The notes: generated from the letters alone by a model not told the origin. A DNA stretch of 64,000 nucleotides from Schizophyllum amplum (GCA_007026445.1 VDMD01000003.1:1116001-1180000), one strand, 5' to 3'; positions 1-12,258 are shown, counted from the stretch's first letter. A program made the numbers and translations.

Positions 1-675
1 GGGTATATGAAGCATGAGATTGGTGTACTCACAAGAGCGACTCCGCGAACATCAACATGAGCGGCCAGACGAGAAAGAAGCGGACGGGTGCGTGGATCAA
101 GGCGATATCAAGAGGCCGCTTGGTGGTGGGTGCGTGGTATACGAGAAGGTTGATGTTTGAGTAGAGGAGAAGCAAGATAAGCAGGCCTTGAAAGACGGTC
201 GCAGCAATGAAACCGCGGAGAACCTAAACGACGTCAGAGCAAACCGGATGGCACGTCACACTGGCCACGCACCCATGAGATGGCCCAGAAGGCCATGATC
301 CAGTTCGCGAGAACAAGGGGGAAGCCGACGCCTTTTATCAACGTAGCCTGGATATTCGTTAGGGCCGATAGCAGGTCGAAAGCAGCTCGTGCATACCTTG
401 GTCTCCGGTTTCCTCGCGAGCACCAATAACAAGCAGTAGCCGATCTGGCCCACATATAGTGCTGCAAAGTATACCGCGACCACTGCAGGCCGCGGGGATA
501 CCGCAGTGGGGTACTCTCTCGAGACTGTGGAAAGCGAAGGGTTGACGACGAAGGCGCAGATGATGACGGTCGCAATGTTGATGAGCAGCGAGAGCGGGGT
601 GAGAACCTGCAGCCGCACCAGCGCCAGATAGTCGCGCACGGCGGGGTGGTCGAAATCGATCGGCAGCTCGTCCAT
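1..675 (-). CDS. multi-span membrane protein, 5' part (3' part lies beyond the window)
   Basis: Translation starts at 675 (MDELPIDFDHPAVRDYL) and runs leftward. Exons join as K|A at a GTATGC donor near 396 and as W|V at a GTGCGT donor near 276; a further donor near 33 leads out of the window. The joined product has at least four strongly hydrophobic segments (LLINIATVIICAFVV, VVAVYFAALYVGQIGYCLLL, a segment around FPLVLANWIMAFWAISW, and VFQGLLILLLLYSNINLLV), so it is an integral membrane protein. The general layout resembles fungal multi-helix proteins of unknown function such as DUF1774, but I cannot assign the family from sequence alone. It is divergent from the Rcf1 gene, whose ATG is about 250 nt away, so the two share a short promoter region. 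Function unknown. Confidence 0.65.
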
Positions 676-926
676 GGTCGTTACAGCTGAGGGGGCAATA
701 ATCCGGATGCGGACGACTCAGAGTCAAGGGGAGGCTGGAGCGCGCGGCGCGTGACGTCAGGATAGCAGGCACGTGGCGCGGGGCGTCTAAGCGCTGCTTC
801 CCGTCCTGGACGATTGCGGCGCGCGGTCGCGGCTCTGCCATTCGGATTTTAGCCCGGGCGGCGTCGGTAGAAGCTGCAGTATCCCGGGGCGCCCACCACC
901 GCAACCCACTCTTGTTGCTTGCACTC

Positions 927-1965
927 ATGTCGCAGCCAGAAGCGCCTGCCGCGCCCGAGGCCGGAGTTACCCACCGCCCCATCGTCGCTGCCTGGCCGCT
1001 GCCGCCGGAGGAGCAGGAGACATGGACGGAGAAGGCGACTCGCAAGTTCAAGCAGAACCCCTGGGTCCCTCTAGGTGCGTGATGCTCTCGATGGGCGGAT
1101 GACTGAGCTGACGGGTGATGTGGCTCCTCTTCACTCATGATCGTGTGTAGGCCTGTTCGCTACTGCTGGCGCCTTCGTTATGGCCAGCATCAAGTTCAAG
1201 CAAGGTACACAATCACTTGCACACCCATTGAACATCGCTGATCCCTGGCAGGCGAACACTCCAAATTGAATTATTGGCTGCGATGGCGCGTTGTGCTGCA
1301 GGGTATCACTGTACTCGCGCTTGTGCAAGGCGCTGGATCATACACCGTGAAGAACGTCAAGAAGGCGGCGTGAGTGCTGCATCACTGTACTTATAGCACT
1401 GCTAATTATATTCCCTTTCTCTTCTCCTCGTCGCTCTCTGTGTACCTACCAACCATTGCCAATCTTCACCGCTGCCGATGGATCATCTGCTCCCGCAAAC
1501 GTCCGCCCCGCCGCACACCACTCAACTCGGAATACCTTTACCCCTCCGCACGGCACAACTCCCTTTCTGCACACCTGCTCGCTTGACATTTGTCACCTTC
1601 ACCGACGCCCTCCACCGTCTGCATTACCCTTTCACGCGCCTCGTCCCCTTCCGTCCTTCCACTGCCTGCTCATCCAAACAACTCTCTTTTACCCTGTCTG
1701 CTGCCCTTTCTCCCCAAAGCGACGAACAAGACCGCTTCATCGCCTCCGTCTCCGAGGAGAAGCGCGAAGAGGAGCGCCGTCGGTTCGCGCAGCGCCTCGC
1801 GGAGGCCGAGGAGAACGAGCGCATCGACCAAATAGCAAGGAATGCGTCGGGTAAGTGTTTCTCCTCTTCGACGATGCGGATTTCGCTAACGTCTTTTGCC
1901 CTCCAGGTAAAAACAGCTCCGAGAACGAAGGCGGCAAGTCAAGGAACTGGTGGAAACCGTGGTAG
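927..1965 (+). CDS. RCF1: respiratory supercomplex factor 1 (HIG1 domain)
   Basis: Five exons thread in frame: 927-1074, 1151-1204, 1252-1369, 1720-1850 and 1907-1965, giving about 169 residues. The N-terminal half carries the HIG1 pattern: a basic amphipathic stretch (TEKATRKFKQNPWVPLG), a first membrane segment (LFATAGAFVMASIKFKQG), the short polar linker EHSKLNYWLRWR and a second membrane segment (VVLQGITVLALVQGAG). A charged coiled C-terminus (EEKREEERRRFAQRLAEAEE) follows, as in fungal Rcf1. Rcf1 sits in the inner mitochondrial membrane and helps assemble or stabilise complex III-IV supercomplexes. The third intron (350 nt) is long for this locus and very pyrimidine-rich; the others are about 47-76 nt. 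The alternative is another HIG1-type protein, but length and C-terminus favour Rcf1. Confidence 0.88.
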
Positions 1966-2872
1966 AAGTCTTTGATAAGGCTTCTGCTCTTCCTCATCTG
2001 CCTATTTGCCGCAACGAGGACTGTACCAGCCATTGCCCCTAGCAGCCTCTCTGTGAAGGACTGTACCAGCCCTCCGCCCACATAGCCTACAACTGTCTCC
2101 TGTACCTATCATTGTATCTATAGTAGAAATCAGACCATGACACCCCTGCTCTTATTTGCGTGCCCTTGTGCGCCGTGTATGAGCTTCATACTGGCTGTAC
2201 GATGCGCCAAGTATCTCTACGTGTCTAGCACTGAGGCCTGCGGTCCGTCTTGCGGCTCGATTGCGTCTCCAATGCACCGAATGCGATGGCAAACCAGACT
2301 GCAACTTGAACTTGGACTTCAACTCAAGTTTGACTCGCTAGTCGCTGAACATCACGTGCAGGTTGCGATCAGCGGACGAGACGCAGCTTCGCCGTGTGCC
2401 GCCATCAGCAGCGACTAGTAACGCCTGTAACGACCGCCGTGCGTACTCTGTTTCCGCGCTGGTGACCGCTGAACTGACCTCTGTCTCTCTTTACGCATCT
2501 CTCTGTCTGCCCGCCATCTCCCCTGTCTGCCCGCCCCGATGCCGCCTCGCAGACGACAATATTAGACAAGGTTCCGAATCTGCAAGAGGTTCAAGCCGGC
2601 ACCGTTAGACTCCAACTCTCCAATCCTCCATCTCACTGGGACCGTCGTCTCTGAAGAAACACATAACCCAATCCTTGAGGTCGAGCAGACGTCCACACCA
2701 TACACCCCATCCCGAACCGATTGCCTACGTCAATCATTCGCCCCTCAAACGCACGCGAAGCGCGTTCACCTCCACCTCACCAGCTTCCAACCTCACCGAT
2801 CCAAGTTCCAACACCCACACGCGGTCCAACAGCACCGGCCGATCCAATAACCCACACATTCCTTTTTTCGCC
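1966..2872. other. intergenic, CT-rich promoter region
   Basis: About 0.9 kb between Rcf1 and the wall-protein gene. The right half is rich in CT/CA stretches typical of fungal promoters and contains a short direct repeat of a CTGTCTGCCCGCC-like unit near 2505-2537. No convincing ORF, RNA gene or element was seen. Confidence 0.5.
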
Positions 2873-4197
2873 ATGTTCGCCACTATATGTCTCGTTCTGT
2901 TTCTGGCTACCGCGCTTGTGCGCGCAGAGCTATATGTGCGTGCAGACTGCTTCTGAACCTGTCCACGTCGCTGACATTTTCGTGCTATCGTCCGCTCAAT
3001 CCTATGTTTTTCATACGACCCGTTCTACCGTCATTGATTCCGCCCAATTCAAACCCTGCTAACGCTCAATCACTCCCTTGCTTGATCCCGGACCGACAAT
3101 ACTCTCACTCTCTGCGATACACCGTCCCCATGGGCGTATGTGTCTGTCTGCATTGGCCACGCCCTCTGCGTCGCCATATGCACGCATTCGGAACCCACAG
3201 ATCGTCAGCCCGGCGTCTGGCACCACCTGCCAGGCAGGACAGCCCTGCACGGTCGAATGGCTCGACAATGGCAGCAGTCCGCAGCTTGCAGCAATCGGCG
3301 TCACCCGCGTAGGACTGTACATGGGCGACCTGGTGCGTGTCATTCTCTCCTGAAGTAGCGTGGTTCCTGACGGATGGCTTTCGCGACCTACAATGTGCAT
3401 GCATACCTCAAATCTGGTCTGTCAACCTTGTGCCTATCTCCTCACGCCAATCGCTATGTGGCTCGCTATCAATCACTCTATGTCTTCACCCCAATGACTT
3501 GATCTCGCCGTGGAACATGTAGCAACTTGTGCAATCCATAGAGCCTGTCGACGTCTCAGCCACACATTCAATGACGTTCACGGTGCGCCACTCGCGAATC
3601 TATCCGCACTCGTTGGTACTGATTCACAATCTCAGCCAAACGCAATGGCAGGGCCGAACTCGGACTCATAGTATGTTTAGCCATCCCCTCTCACTCAGTT
3701 GAAGATCTGACAGCGACGTTCCCAGTTACCTCGCCTTCGTATCGACCGCACTTACCGACGCCAGCGGCTCCTCCCACCGGGCGTACTCGCCGTTCTTCAC
3801 ACTCGCGGGAATGACGGGAGCGAGCGGCTCGCCGGTGGCGTCCCTCACGTCGTCCCTCGCCGTTCCGTCGACCTTGACAAGCGACACATTCGTATCGCCG
3901 GCAGGCACACCGTCCGTGTCGACTGTCACTGTGGGGACGCTCTCGACGAGCGCGTCGCCGATACCATCGTTGTCGGCGTCGAGTGCGAGCAGGATGTCGA
4001 CTACGCGGAGCGCGACTGGGTCGGGGGCGTCGTCGGCATCGGCGTCGGCCAGCTCAGGCGCTTCGTCGGGGAGCGGGGACGACGGCGACGACGACTCGAA
4101 CGGCGCATTCCCCGCTCGTGGGGGTGTAAGCAATGCCCTCGCCTTGTCGTGTGCCGCTGTCCTGTCGCTATACATGACGCTCTCCGCCGTCTTGTAG
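2873..4197 (+). CDS. Kre9/Knh1-type GPI-anchored Ser/Thr-rich wall protein
   Basis: Five exons thread in phase: 2873-2935, 3201-3332, 3523-3582, 3636-3670 and 3726-4197 (about 253 aa). Residues 1-18 are a signal peptide (MFATICLVLFLATALVRA). The mature start (ELYIVSPASGTTCQAGQPC) and TVEWLDNG begin an Ig-like Kre9/Knh1 N-terminal domain (Pfam PF10342 type), which continues through IGVTRVGLYMGD and YYLAFVSTALTDASG. A long Ser/Thr/Ala-rich stalk follows, then a hydrophobic tail (SNALALSCAAVLSLYMTLSAVL) with small residues ahead of it, as expected for GPI attachment. Proteins of this kind are extracellular or wall-bound and related to beta-1,6-glucan assembly factors; the exact biochemical role is unknown. 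The start was chosen because it gives a clean signal peptide. Confidence 0.85.
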
Positions 4198-4617
4198 TGT
4201 CGGCCGCAGAGTAATCGCCTTCGACCCGTCCTAGTTGTTGCCTTCATCGCTGTGTACGTCGCCCTCTCGATTGCGCTTGACGCCTGCAGTGATTAATCAG
4301 TATGCGTTACAGGCTTGCTTTTGTCCCGTATAGCTACCTCGCCTGCGGTATACAGCCGTCTTCTATCGCCCCCGCAAACTGCCCTTCTGGTGTTATCCCC
4401 GGCAACCGACCTTCTGTCGTCCATGGCCCTCCGCCATCCTCATCCTGCGCCCATCCCCCTGCCCGCCCTCGGTATGTCATTAGCTACCTCGCACGCAGCA
4501 AGCCATTCGGACTTTCTTCCTCCTGCATATACTCTTTCTTATTCTAGTGTACATCATATTGATTTGTGCTTCGTTGTTGGTTGCGTTTCGTCGTTGTCTG
4601 TGCTTCGTCGTTGTCTG

Positions 4618-4697
4618 GGATGCCTGCGCTGTGGGCTCGAGGTGCCGTACTCTGGGCTCGAGGTGCCATGCTGCGGGCTCGAGGTGCCGCGCTGCAG
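4618..4697. repeat. three-copy 20-nt tandem repeat
   Basis: The unit GGGCTCGAGGTGCC with a variable CGTGCTGC-like spacer is repeated three times (about 4630, 4652 and 4675). Confidence 0.7.
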
Positions 4698-5515
4698 GCA
4701 ACTTACCCATGGTGCGCATCTACCAGCCATCATCATACCCTTGCACGACGCTTGCACCGCCTTTTCAACTTCCTCGCGACCCGCGGACATTGTGTATCTA
4801 GTCTCTCGTTTATCCTTCTCGATGTTTCTGACCCCTCGATGTACTGCGACACCTACCTTGAATTCATGCATCGTCCCGGTCTATATTGGCATGCTGACTC
4901 GTCCAATACTGTAGTGCGTGGTCTGAGGGTACGAGCTCTCGTACGAAGTGGCTGGAGATCGCGATTCGCTATCCGTTGAATTCCTGTGCATTTCTAAACC
5001 CCTGTTTCCTTTACGCAGAGTGTAAGTAATGGCGGTTCCGAAGTGCGGTGTCGAACGAGTATGGACAGATGAGAGCACAAGTGATTGAATCTGAGTCCTG
5101 AGTTTGTGCCAACTTTGTGGGTCCTGTGACGGTCTCCGACTCCTGTCCCTGAGCGGCATGTCGGACCGTCAAAAAATCACCAAACGGGGATGGATGTGTG
5201 TGCGCCACCGCGCGCTCAACCTCCGCCATTCAGCGAACTCAGGCTATGAAACAATCGCGGCGTCGGCAGCGTCTGCCTAATGCGCAAACATGTGTTCCTG
5301 TCCTCGTCTTCCACCCTACAAGAGGCGGGCGCTGTCCCGGCCGGGTGCTATCTGCGGTCGCTCTCTGACCGCGTGCGACGGTGATTCGTAGGTGATTACT
5401 GGCGACTGCATCGAAACCGCCCCCTGCTCTTCTTCTCTCTTTCTCCCATCACTCCTGGCGGGCCGCGTCGAACGCCTATCGCTATTAGCGTCCTCCCGCC
5501 CTTCTGAATCTCACG

Positions 5516-5524
5516 CTTATATAG
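5516..5524 (+). promoter_or_regulatory. TATA-like box
   Basis: TTATATAGC lies about 45-50 nt upstream of the ATG at 5569, a common fungal distance for a short 5' UTR. Confidence 0.45.
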
Positions 5525-5568
5525 CGCGTTCGTAAACCTCACGTTCCTTCCGGTCGCCGTCTACCAGC

Positions 5569-7421
5569 ATGCACTCCCTCTCCCTCGCTGTTCTACTGGC
5601 ACCCAGCTTCCTCGCTGCTGCACTCCCCGCCTTTGCGCCCGGCCGTATTGGCGTCCCCATCCACACTCGCGATGCGGTAGGCGCTCTGGAGACCGTGCTG
5701 TTGTTTGACTCGCTTGCTTTCGAAGAGTGCGTTCCTTGCGAGCTGCGGCGTGTTCACAGATTAACGGGGTGATCAGTGCGGACGGCACGCAGCTCCTCGC
5801 GCAGGAGGCATACGTGCACCTCTCGCAAATCGACATCGACGACTTCCTGGAAGATGCGGCAAACCTCCTTAGCTCGATCAACATAGACCTTGGGCAAGAC
5901 TTGGCGAATGCGGCTGAGCGGTGCGTGCCCTTTTGAACCCCGTTGCAAAGCATATCCTGACCTCCTCGCGTTCCATAGCCTCAAGCTCTTTGCCGCGATC
6001 GGCGTGGCGGATCGGGAGGTCACTGTACAGGTCGACGGGTACGTTTCTACACTCTGCAACAGAGCCTGCGTTGAAGGTGCTGTAGTGGCGATGCGGACAT
6101 CACCGTTGGACCGACGTCCTCTGACGACCGCGGCCTTACATGGCAGAATGCCACTCTTGGCGATTGCGAGGTCAAGTCAGCCAAAGTCGCCGCCAGTGCG
6201 CAGACCGAGGACGGACGCACGTTTGCGAGCACCATCTTTGCTCCCGCAACGGACGGCTGGGGCGTTATCAGTGGTGAGTAGGGCATCTTTTCTGCGCTCT
6301 TCCTTTCCTGCCCACCTTCGCGACCTTGGCGTGGGCTACGGCTGCTTTGGCACCCCGCTGTGCAACAGTCATACGCTGCTGCCGCGGCGTAGTCTACTCG
6401 GCGCTTGCGACGCCTATGAGTGCGACGTGCAGCGCATGCGCCGCCGTTGCTATGCCCACATCCACGTGATTCGTACCCAGCCAACGCGTCCGTCGACCGC
6501 ATTGCTCACCTCGATCTGGTGCGCTATCACATGTTTACTCATACACCCCTAGACATCGATGACACGATCAAGATATCCCATACATTGGACACACTCGAGC
6601 TCCTCAAGGCGACCTTCTTCGATGAGCCTGAGCCTGTCGCGGGCATGCCCGAACTGTATGCCGCGCTCGCGGAGAAGTTGGATCCTCAGTTCGTCTACGT
6701 GACGGGCTCGCCGTACCAGTTGTACCCCTTCCTGCACGACTTCGTCAACACGACCTATAGCGCGAGCACGGTGAGCAGAACCTACTCATTGATTCAAATC
6801 GCGAACTTCACTCACTTCGTGTCTGTAGGGTCCCATCTACACGAAGAACCTAACGCTTACGAGTATCGATGACTTGCTGGGTTTCATCAGCGGGGATAAC
6901 ACCCAGGAGTACAAGGTCAGGATCGATGAAGGAGATGTAGAAGGAAGCGCTAACCGTCATATTTGCACTACAGGTATTTATCATTGACGCCTTGCACGGC
7001 ATATTCCCCAACAAGAAGTTTCTCGGCGTGGGCGACTCCACCGAGGCGGACCCGGAGACCTATGGCGAGGTGTCAGTGGTTCATTTCAGAGACTCTCTGC
7101 TGTATTCTCATGTCGGCGGGATTTACATAGGTATCGCAAATACGGCCCCGACTTCCTCGGCTGTGCGTGGATTCGCGCCGTCGACGGCGCCAACAACACG
7201 GATGAACGGTGCGTAATGCTCATTCAAGTAGAGACGCGGTGCTGATAGATCATTCTGCTGCTTCGTTGTATTTCTTCTATCGCTTCGTCGCCTCTTTCGT
7301 CGTCTTTGCCTACAGCTTCGCGGCAGCTTTTGCGGAGGTGCCGGCTGAGCGCTGGCGCGTATTCACGGACGACGAAATTGCTAGCCTGGCGGATATTGAT
7401 CTCGATGGGGGCTCGTGCTAG
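5569..7421 (+). CDS. secreted App1-like phosphatidate phosphatase (DUF2183)
   Basis: The ATG at 5569 gives a signal peptide (MHSLSLAVLLAPSFLAAALPAFA). Downstream exons contain the DUF2183/App1 catalytic core: the HAD-type DxDxT motif as DIDDTIKIS at about 6553-6580, then FVYVTGSPYQLYPFLHDF, IYTKNLTLTSIDDLLGFISG, VFIIDALHGIFPNKKFLGVG with DSTEADPETYGE, and FRKYGPDFLGCAWIRAVDG. The protein ends at 7421 after LADIDLDGGSC. App1-family enzymes dephosphorylate phosphatidic acid to diacylglycerol in yeast; this shorter, signal-peptide form is common in basidiomycetes and probably acts in the secretory path or outside the cell. The first splice is uncertain: reading LLFDSLAFEE into INGVISADG would need an intron too short to be likely, so the donor may be near 5677. 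Confidence 0.8.
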
Positions 7422-7749
7422 ACCACATACCATGTCTTGTGTCACTTCACTTGTACCAGCTGTTGTAGGCTGCTTGGGGACTGAGTACTGAACACTCAGC
7501 AAGGGCCGTTGAACCAGGGGTTCGTCAGCTTCCGGAGATATTATCATTCTTAGAGTTCTCTCGGTTCTCGAGTGGAGAAATATATTGTGCTGTGTACCTA
7601 CTCTGTGCTCCGGCACTCAAGCGCTCAGCACTCGTGATAAGCGTAGTCTGAGCCTGAGTGCTAGCAGCGTCCGATGGCCACTGTGACCCAAAGGGGCGCA
7701 AGCAAACTTGAAGTATCATGTGGCGTCAGATCCCTCGTCGTCTCTGACG
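7422..7749. other. intergenic
   Basis: About 330 nt between the App1-like stop and the Vps9 gene; nothing recognised. Confidence 0.4.
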
Positions 7750-10700
7750 ATGAATGCCAAACATCTTACCGCGCCGACGACAGGCGGAAATGGAGGCGTC
7801 AGTAATACAAGCTCCCTTGGGCGTACTACGGGGCAGCGTACGTTACAGCGGATACCCTCGCACGAGTCGCTGGCGACGCACCCGCTGCTCAGCCCGCACA
7901 CTGCGACGTTCGCCCCTTCCCCTGCCGCCGCCGCCGCTCCAACATCTACTGCATATGTTCCATACACACCTAGGACTCAGCGTCCCTCATCTGCACCTCC
8001 CCCACCGGAGGCGCAGCACAAGCTTCAGCTCGTCAGCCTCAAGTCGGCCGCTCAAGGCGAACTAGGCCTTGACCCCGCTAGTGTGGGCTGGCACTTGCTC
8101 GAAAGACTCATCGTCTTGCCGGACTGGGCTCCACCGCGCTCCAGCCCCATCCTGCTCCTCCCCGTGACGCGTGCGGATGGCCGCACAGACGCAGACGTAC
8201 GCGATCATGTCGCCCTACAGCGCGGCGATGGTTGGATACAGACACTCAGTGGACTGATAGGGCGCATCGATGGGTACGTGAATATGATATGCTTCGCGAG
8301 GTCGTGCTGAAGAACTACCAGGCAGACACTGTCCTTCGTTCGAGCATTCCCCGGCGCCGAGCTCCCAGCAAACGTGGTGATATGCCCTGCCCACCCCAAG
8401 TTCACATGCGCGCGGCACTCAGACGCCCTTCCTCTTCCTCCGCCACCTCCTGTACCTCCGCCTCTTCCCCCGAGGCCTACGCCTGCCGCGCGATCTGGTC
8501 TCACTCTCGGCGGACTTTCGTTGTTCGGAAGGCGCGCTCCATCTCCAGCGCCCCAGCCCGCCTCGCCCGCAGGTTCAGTAGTGTCTCTACCTCCCGCTCC
8601 ATCAGGACCTGCGCCGGCATCTGCGCCTGCTACGCCGGCATCTGCACCTCCTACCCACGTTCCTGCTTACACCCTCTCCCGCCCAATCGTCCGCGCCGAG
8701 ATCATCCGCCAGCTTGCCGCTGGTGCACGCCAGGAGGCTACTGGTGCATTTCTGAGCGGAAACAAGCCGGACCCACGATGGACATGGTTATCCGAGCGCG
8801 TCAGCGCATTCGTCGTCGAAGAGTTGGATGCAGCGGATGTAGATGAGCATGCCGAGGAACACGCGCGTGCGGATGCGCTTGCTGACCGCGTGTGCGCTCT
8901 ATACGACCAACTTGAGGACGACATACGCGCATTCCTTGTCGCTGAGCGGACGACACCAACGCGCGGCAAGCGGCGGCGATGGGGCAGGGATAAGGACAAG
9001 GACAAGGTCAGCGAGTCGGAGGGGGAGAAGAATGAGGAGGACCCGAAGAAGAGCATGGACGAAACCCGGAAGAGCACAGACGACGAAGGGTCCGCGGCCG
9101 AGGACAGCCCGGGGGATGCGGACGATGATGCGTGTGCGCGCGCATTGGTGGCCGTCGAACGCGCCGTCTGTCGTGTACTATGGGACCGTATGTTTGTGCT
9201 TGAGACGGCGGAAGACGAAGCATTTGCGTCGCGCGTCGCTGCCTTACACATGGCAGAACTCTCCCTTGGCGAGCTTGGCGTGGATGTTGGTGGTGGGGAC
9301 GATGGCGATGCCGCCAAAGCAGCCGTCGAGGATGGCGTGGAGAGTGTTGTCAGCGAGGTTGGGCGCGGTGAGTCTCAACAACATACAGGGAAGCTTAGAT
9401 TGACACCGTCTAGTGCTCGCCGAACTTGACAAGGTGTACACGCCGAGCGAGAAGTGCCGCGTTTTTGTAGATGCACATCGGGCTATCGTAGGTATGACTC
9501 TGTGGCTTGAGGTTCAACTTCTTTCATTGACATGCACGCAGATGGCCTCTCGAGACTTCCACCTTTGAAACTCAAGCCTGACACAGAAGAAAGGCCGGAT
9601 CAAGACAAGGACAAGGACAGGGAACTCGAGTTGGAACCGATAGCCAGTGCCAAACCGGCGGAACCAAGCCACAATATCGAGGCAACTGACGCTGCCACCG
9701 AAGCCACCATTCCCGAACCTGCTGCTGCGCCAACTGTTCAGGTTGCAGTGGCAGACGGCACTGTTCTAGTCTCTTCACCCGACGGCATGGAGGCCGACGC
9801 AGAGAAGCGACTAGGCGCGCCGGTACCATCCGCAATTCCGCCCAAGCCGACCCCTGTATCCTCCGACCTTCTCCTGCCCGTACTCATTTATGCAATCGTG
9901 CGCGCGAACCCCTCGCGCTTGCCTTCTCACCTTGCACACATACGGCGGTTCCAGTGCTCCTCCACGCTGCCGGGTGAGGCCACGTTCTGCGCTGTGAGCA
10001 TGCTCGCAGGCGTGCAGTACATCGAGACTGCGGCGGGCGAAGGGCAGCGATCGCGGGACGAGGGCGTGGGCCCGATGCCGCCGTCACCCTTGCCCCCGGT
10101 CCCTGCTTCACCGCTCCCCGGTGGTGCACTCCGCCGTGTGTTGAGCGGTGCGGTAGACGCGCTTGGGATTATCCGCGGGACGCTACGCGTGGAGGAGGAG
10201 GCCGAAATAGCAGAGGGCAAGGAGGGTCAAGAAAAGCCTGTTGTACAGGACACAGATGAGCATAACGATGGTGCTGATGTGAAGAATGGTCCGAAGGAAA
10301 CGAAGGAGGAAGTGAAGGAGTCTCCCTTGTCCTCTTCGCCCTGGAACGCTGGCTTGAGTGCGCTGCTTCGACGCGACACGAGCGGGAGCGGTTTGCTCGG
10401 CGGGGGCAGCGGATTCTTCTCACGCGAGGGCGTCTTTGGTCGTAGCAGCGGCGCGCGAGAGGAGGAGCTGGCAGAAGTGCCCAGCAGACCCGGCAGTGTA
10501 TATCCAGGAAGCCGTCCCACTAGTCGCCCGGGCAGCGTATACACAGCATTCGGCGACGATAGTGGCGAAGAGGACGACGATGGTGAGGAGGATGATGAGG
10601 AAGATGAGGAAGACGAGGATGGTGAAGAGAGCGGCGAGGAAGGGCCCGCGCGGAGCATCAGAAGTTTTGAAAGCATGATGAGCAGCCGGAGGCGAAAGGC

Positions 10701-11286
10701 TACGAAGCGCAGCACCGCGGATGCCAGCACGAAGGGAGCTGCTGCAATTGCACGGAAGAGCCTTAGCGATCGCCTCGCGACCGTAAGCGGTGGGCTTGCC
10801 AGTGTAGGTGGCGGGATAGCGAACGTTAGTGGGCTTGCAGCGAGCTTCAAGGTGAGCTGATCATGTTACCTTACTTCTTCGATGTCTAACCCCGTCTGGT
10901 AGGGTTCCCCGCCGCCTTCACGGCGCTCATCACTATTGCCGAAAGTCGTGCAGCCGCCATCGCCACGCGCGGAATCGCCTATACCTAACTCACTGCGTGC
11001 TGGTTCACCGTCATCTCTACGACCTGGCTCTCCGGGCTCACTGCAACGACCTGGGTCTCCAGGCTCCCTGGCGTCGTACACCGGGCTACCCGCGACGTCT
11101 ATAGGTACGTCACAGACGGGGCTCATCTCGCCTTCAGCTTTGCGCCTAGCGCCACCTCGAGCACGGTTTATGACGTGCACGCCGGACGACTTGCGGTTGG
11201 TGGAGGTTGCTGAATTGCTACGGGACTATAGACGCATCGTGGAGGGCGTGAGGAATGTGGGCGGGTTTGTAGGAGATTCTCAGTAG
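7750..11286 (+). CDS. Vps9-domain Rab5 guanine nucleotide exchange factor
   Basis: Five exons thread in phase (7750-8273, 8322-9367, 9414-9491, 9542-10851, 10903-11286), giving about 1,113 residues. The N-terminus is Ser/Pro-rich. A helical region follows (WLSERVSAFVVEELDAADV, LYDQLEDDIRAFL, CRVLWDRMFVLETAEDEAFA), then the Vps9 core: VYTPSEKCRVFVDAHRAIVDGL, later SDLLLPVLIYAIVRANPSRL, HLAHIRRFQ and GEATFCAVSMLAGVQYI. An acidic insert and a Pro/Ser C-terminal tail follow. Vps9 proteins load GTP onto Rab5/Vps21 at early endosomes. The layout is closest to the Muk1/Vps9-only group, with no other domain seen. A long acidic low-complexity insert separates the two halves of the domain (about 9580-9800). 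The ATG at 7750 is the first true start in frame. Confidence 0.85.
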
Positions 11287-11609
11287 AATCACTGTCCCAT
11301 ATGTCCCGCTGCCTACCTTGCTGTACAGCTGATTTTGAATTCACCTAACCAGTATCGGGATTCGGGGATCCGTTGCAGTCTGGTTGCAGTCAGGCGGGAA
11401 TGGCCCATTCTTTTCTTCATGTTCGTCGTCTCTGAATCCATCCTTCAGTGCATTGCTCCGGCAAGCTGCATATTTTCGAGATTATTATGCCAACATCTAC
11501 ACTCTAAAGCTATGTACGTGGTCCAGAGAGCAACCTGAAGGCCTGGCAGCTAATCCGCCCGATCTTCGAAGTTGAACCGAAGTGCACGTGATACTCGTGA
11601 TTTGCTCCG
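11287..11609. other. intergenic left of the hAT-like element
   Basis: No gene, RNA or further repeat recognised. Confidence 0.4.
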
Positions 11610-11617
11610 ACTACCAT
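11610..11617. repeat. target-site duplication, left copy (ACTACCAT)
   Basis: Eight bases identical to 12251-12258 on the other side of the hAT-like element. Confidence 0.85.
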
Positions 11618-12250
11618 TAAGGAAAGGCGCGGGTTGCGGTGTACCGCGCGGGTATGGGTGGCGGTTCTTCACGGTGCGGGTACGGTAGTGGAAGATGGCA
11701 AACCGCGTCGAACCGCCTATACCGCGCCCGGTTACCGCGGTTTTTGGTCAATGGCCGTAAAATGCACGTTCTGCCTTAGCTTAGAGATGCAAAAAGAAAG
11801 AGAACAGGCTATACATATATGAAAAGTCTATATAAACTCCCAATTACCACCCAGGAGGAGCAGGTGCTTGTCATATACAGGTGTTGTGGTCGAGGTGGCT
11901 CTCGGCATTTGCCGTTTTGGTTCACACGTTCCCCTCGCGTGTCGTGGCCGACGTTCTGTGAAGCCAGCAACCTTCGTGAGACATTAGACAAAACATCTTG
12001 TACCCTTTACAGAGCATAGGTATGCTTATATCACTGACTATGTCCCAAAAGGCTTGAATAGACGGGGAAAAACGATACCTCTAGCGGTATTACTGCACAG
12101 TTTAACCACGGTATTCGCACCGCGGTGTGCCACAAAAACCGCGGGTGAGACCGCAACTGCCCACGTGCGCATGTATGACGGGTACGGTAGCAGGCGGTGC
12201 GGGTACGGTTCTCGTTTTGGACATACACGGTTTACCCGTGCCGTTCCTTA
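11618..12250. mobile_element. nonautonomous hAT-like element (MITE), 633 bp
   Basis: The ends are an imperfect terminal inverted repeat: TAAGGAAAGGCGCGGGT on the left, and the complement of the right end reads TAAGGAACGGCACGGGT (14 or more matches in 17). The element is flanked by a perfect 8-bp direct repeat ACTACCAT (11610-11617 and 12251-12258), the target-site size of hAT transposons. Subterminal GCGGGTACGG motifs occur several times in both orientations, and an AACCGCGG/AAAAACCGCGG pair lies near each end, again as in hAT elements. No transposase reading frame is present, so it would need a source elsewhere. It lies between the Vps9 gene and an orphan ORF and does not interrupt either. 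Confidence 0.85.
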
Positions 12251-12258
12251 ACTACCAT
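12251..12258. repeat. target-site duplication, right copy (ACTACCAT)
   Basis: Matches 11610-11617 exactly. Confidence 0.85.

Larger units (their letters stand above)
4198..5568. other. intergenic with short tandem repeats and App1-like promoter
   Basis: About 1.4 kb. Positions 4570-4700 hold two small tandem repeats: copies of TTCGTCGTTGTCTG, then three copies of a GGGCTCGAGGTGCC unit about 20 nt apart. Nothing gene-like is seen further right. A TATA-like box lies just before the App1-like gene (separate entry). Confidence 0.5.

Noticed and set aside
10227..10850. 207-codon minus Ser-rich frame
   Set aside because: It is antisense to the acidic (GAG/GAC-rich) part of the Vps9 gene.
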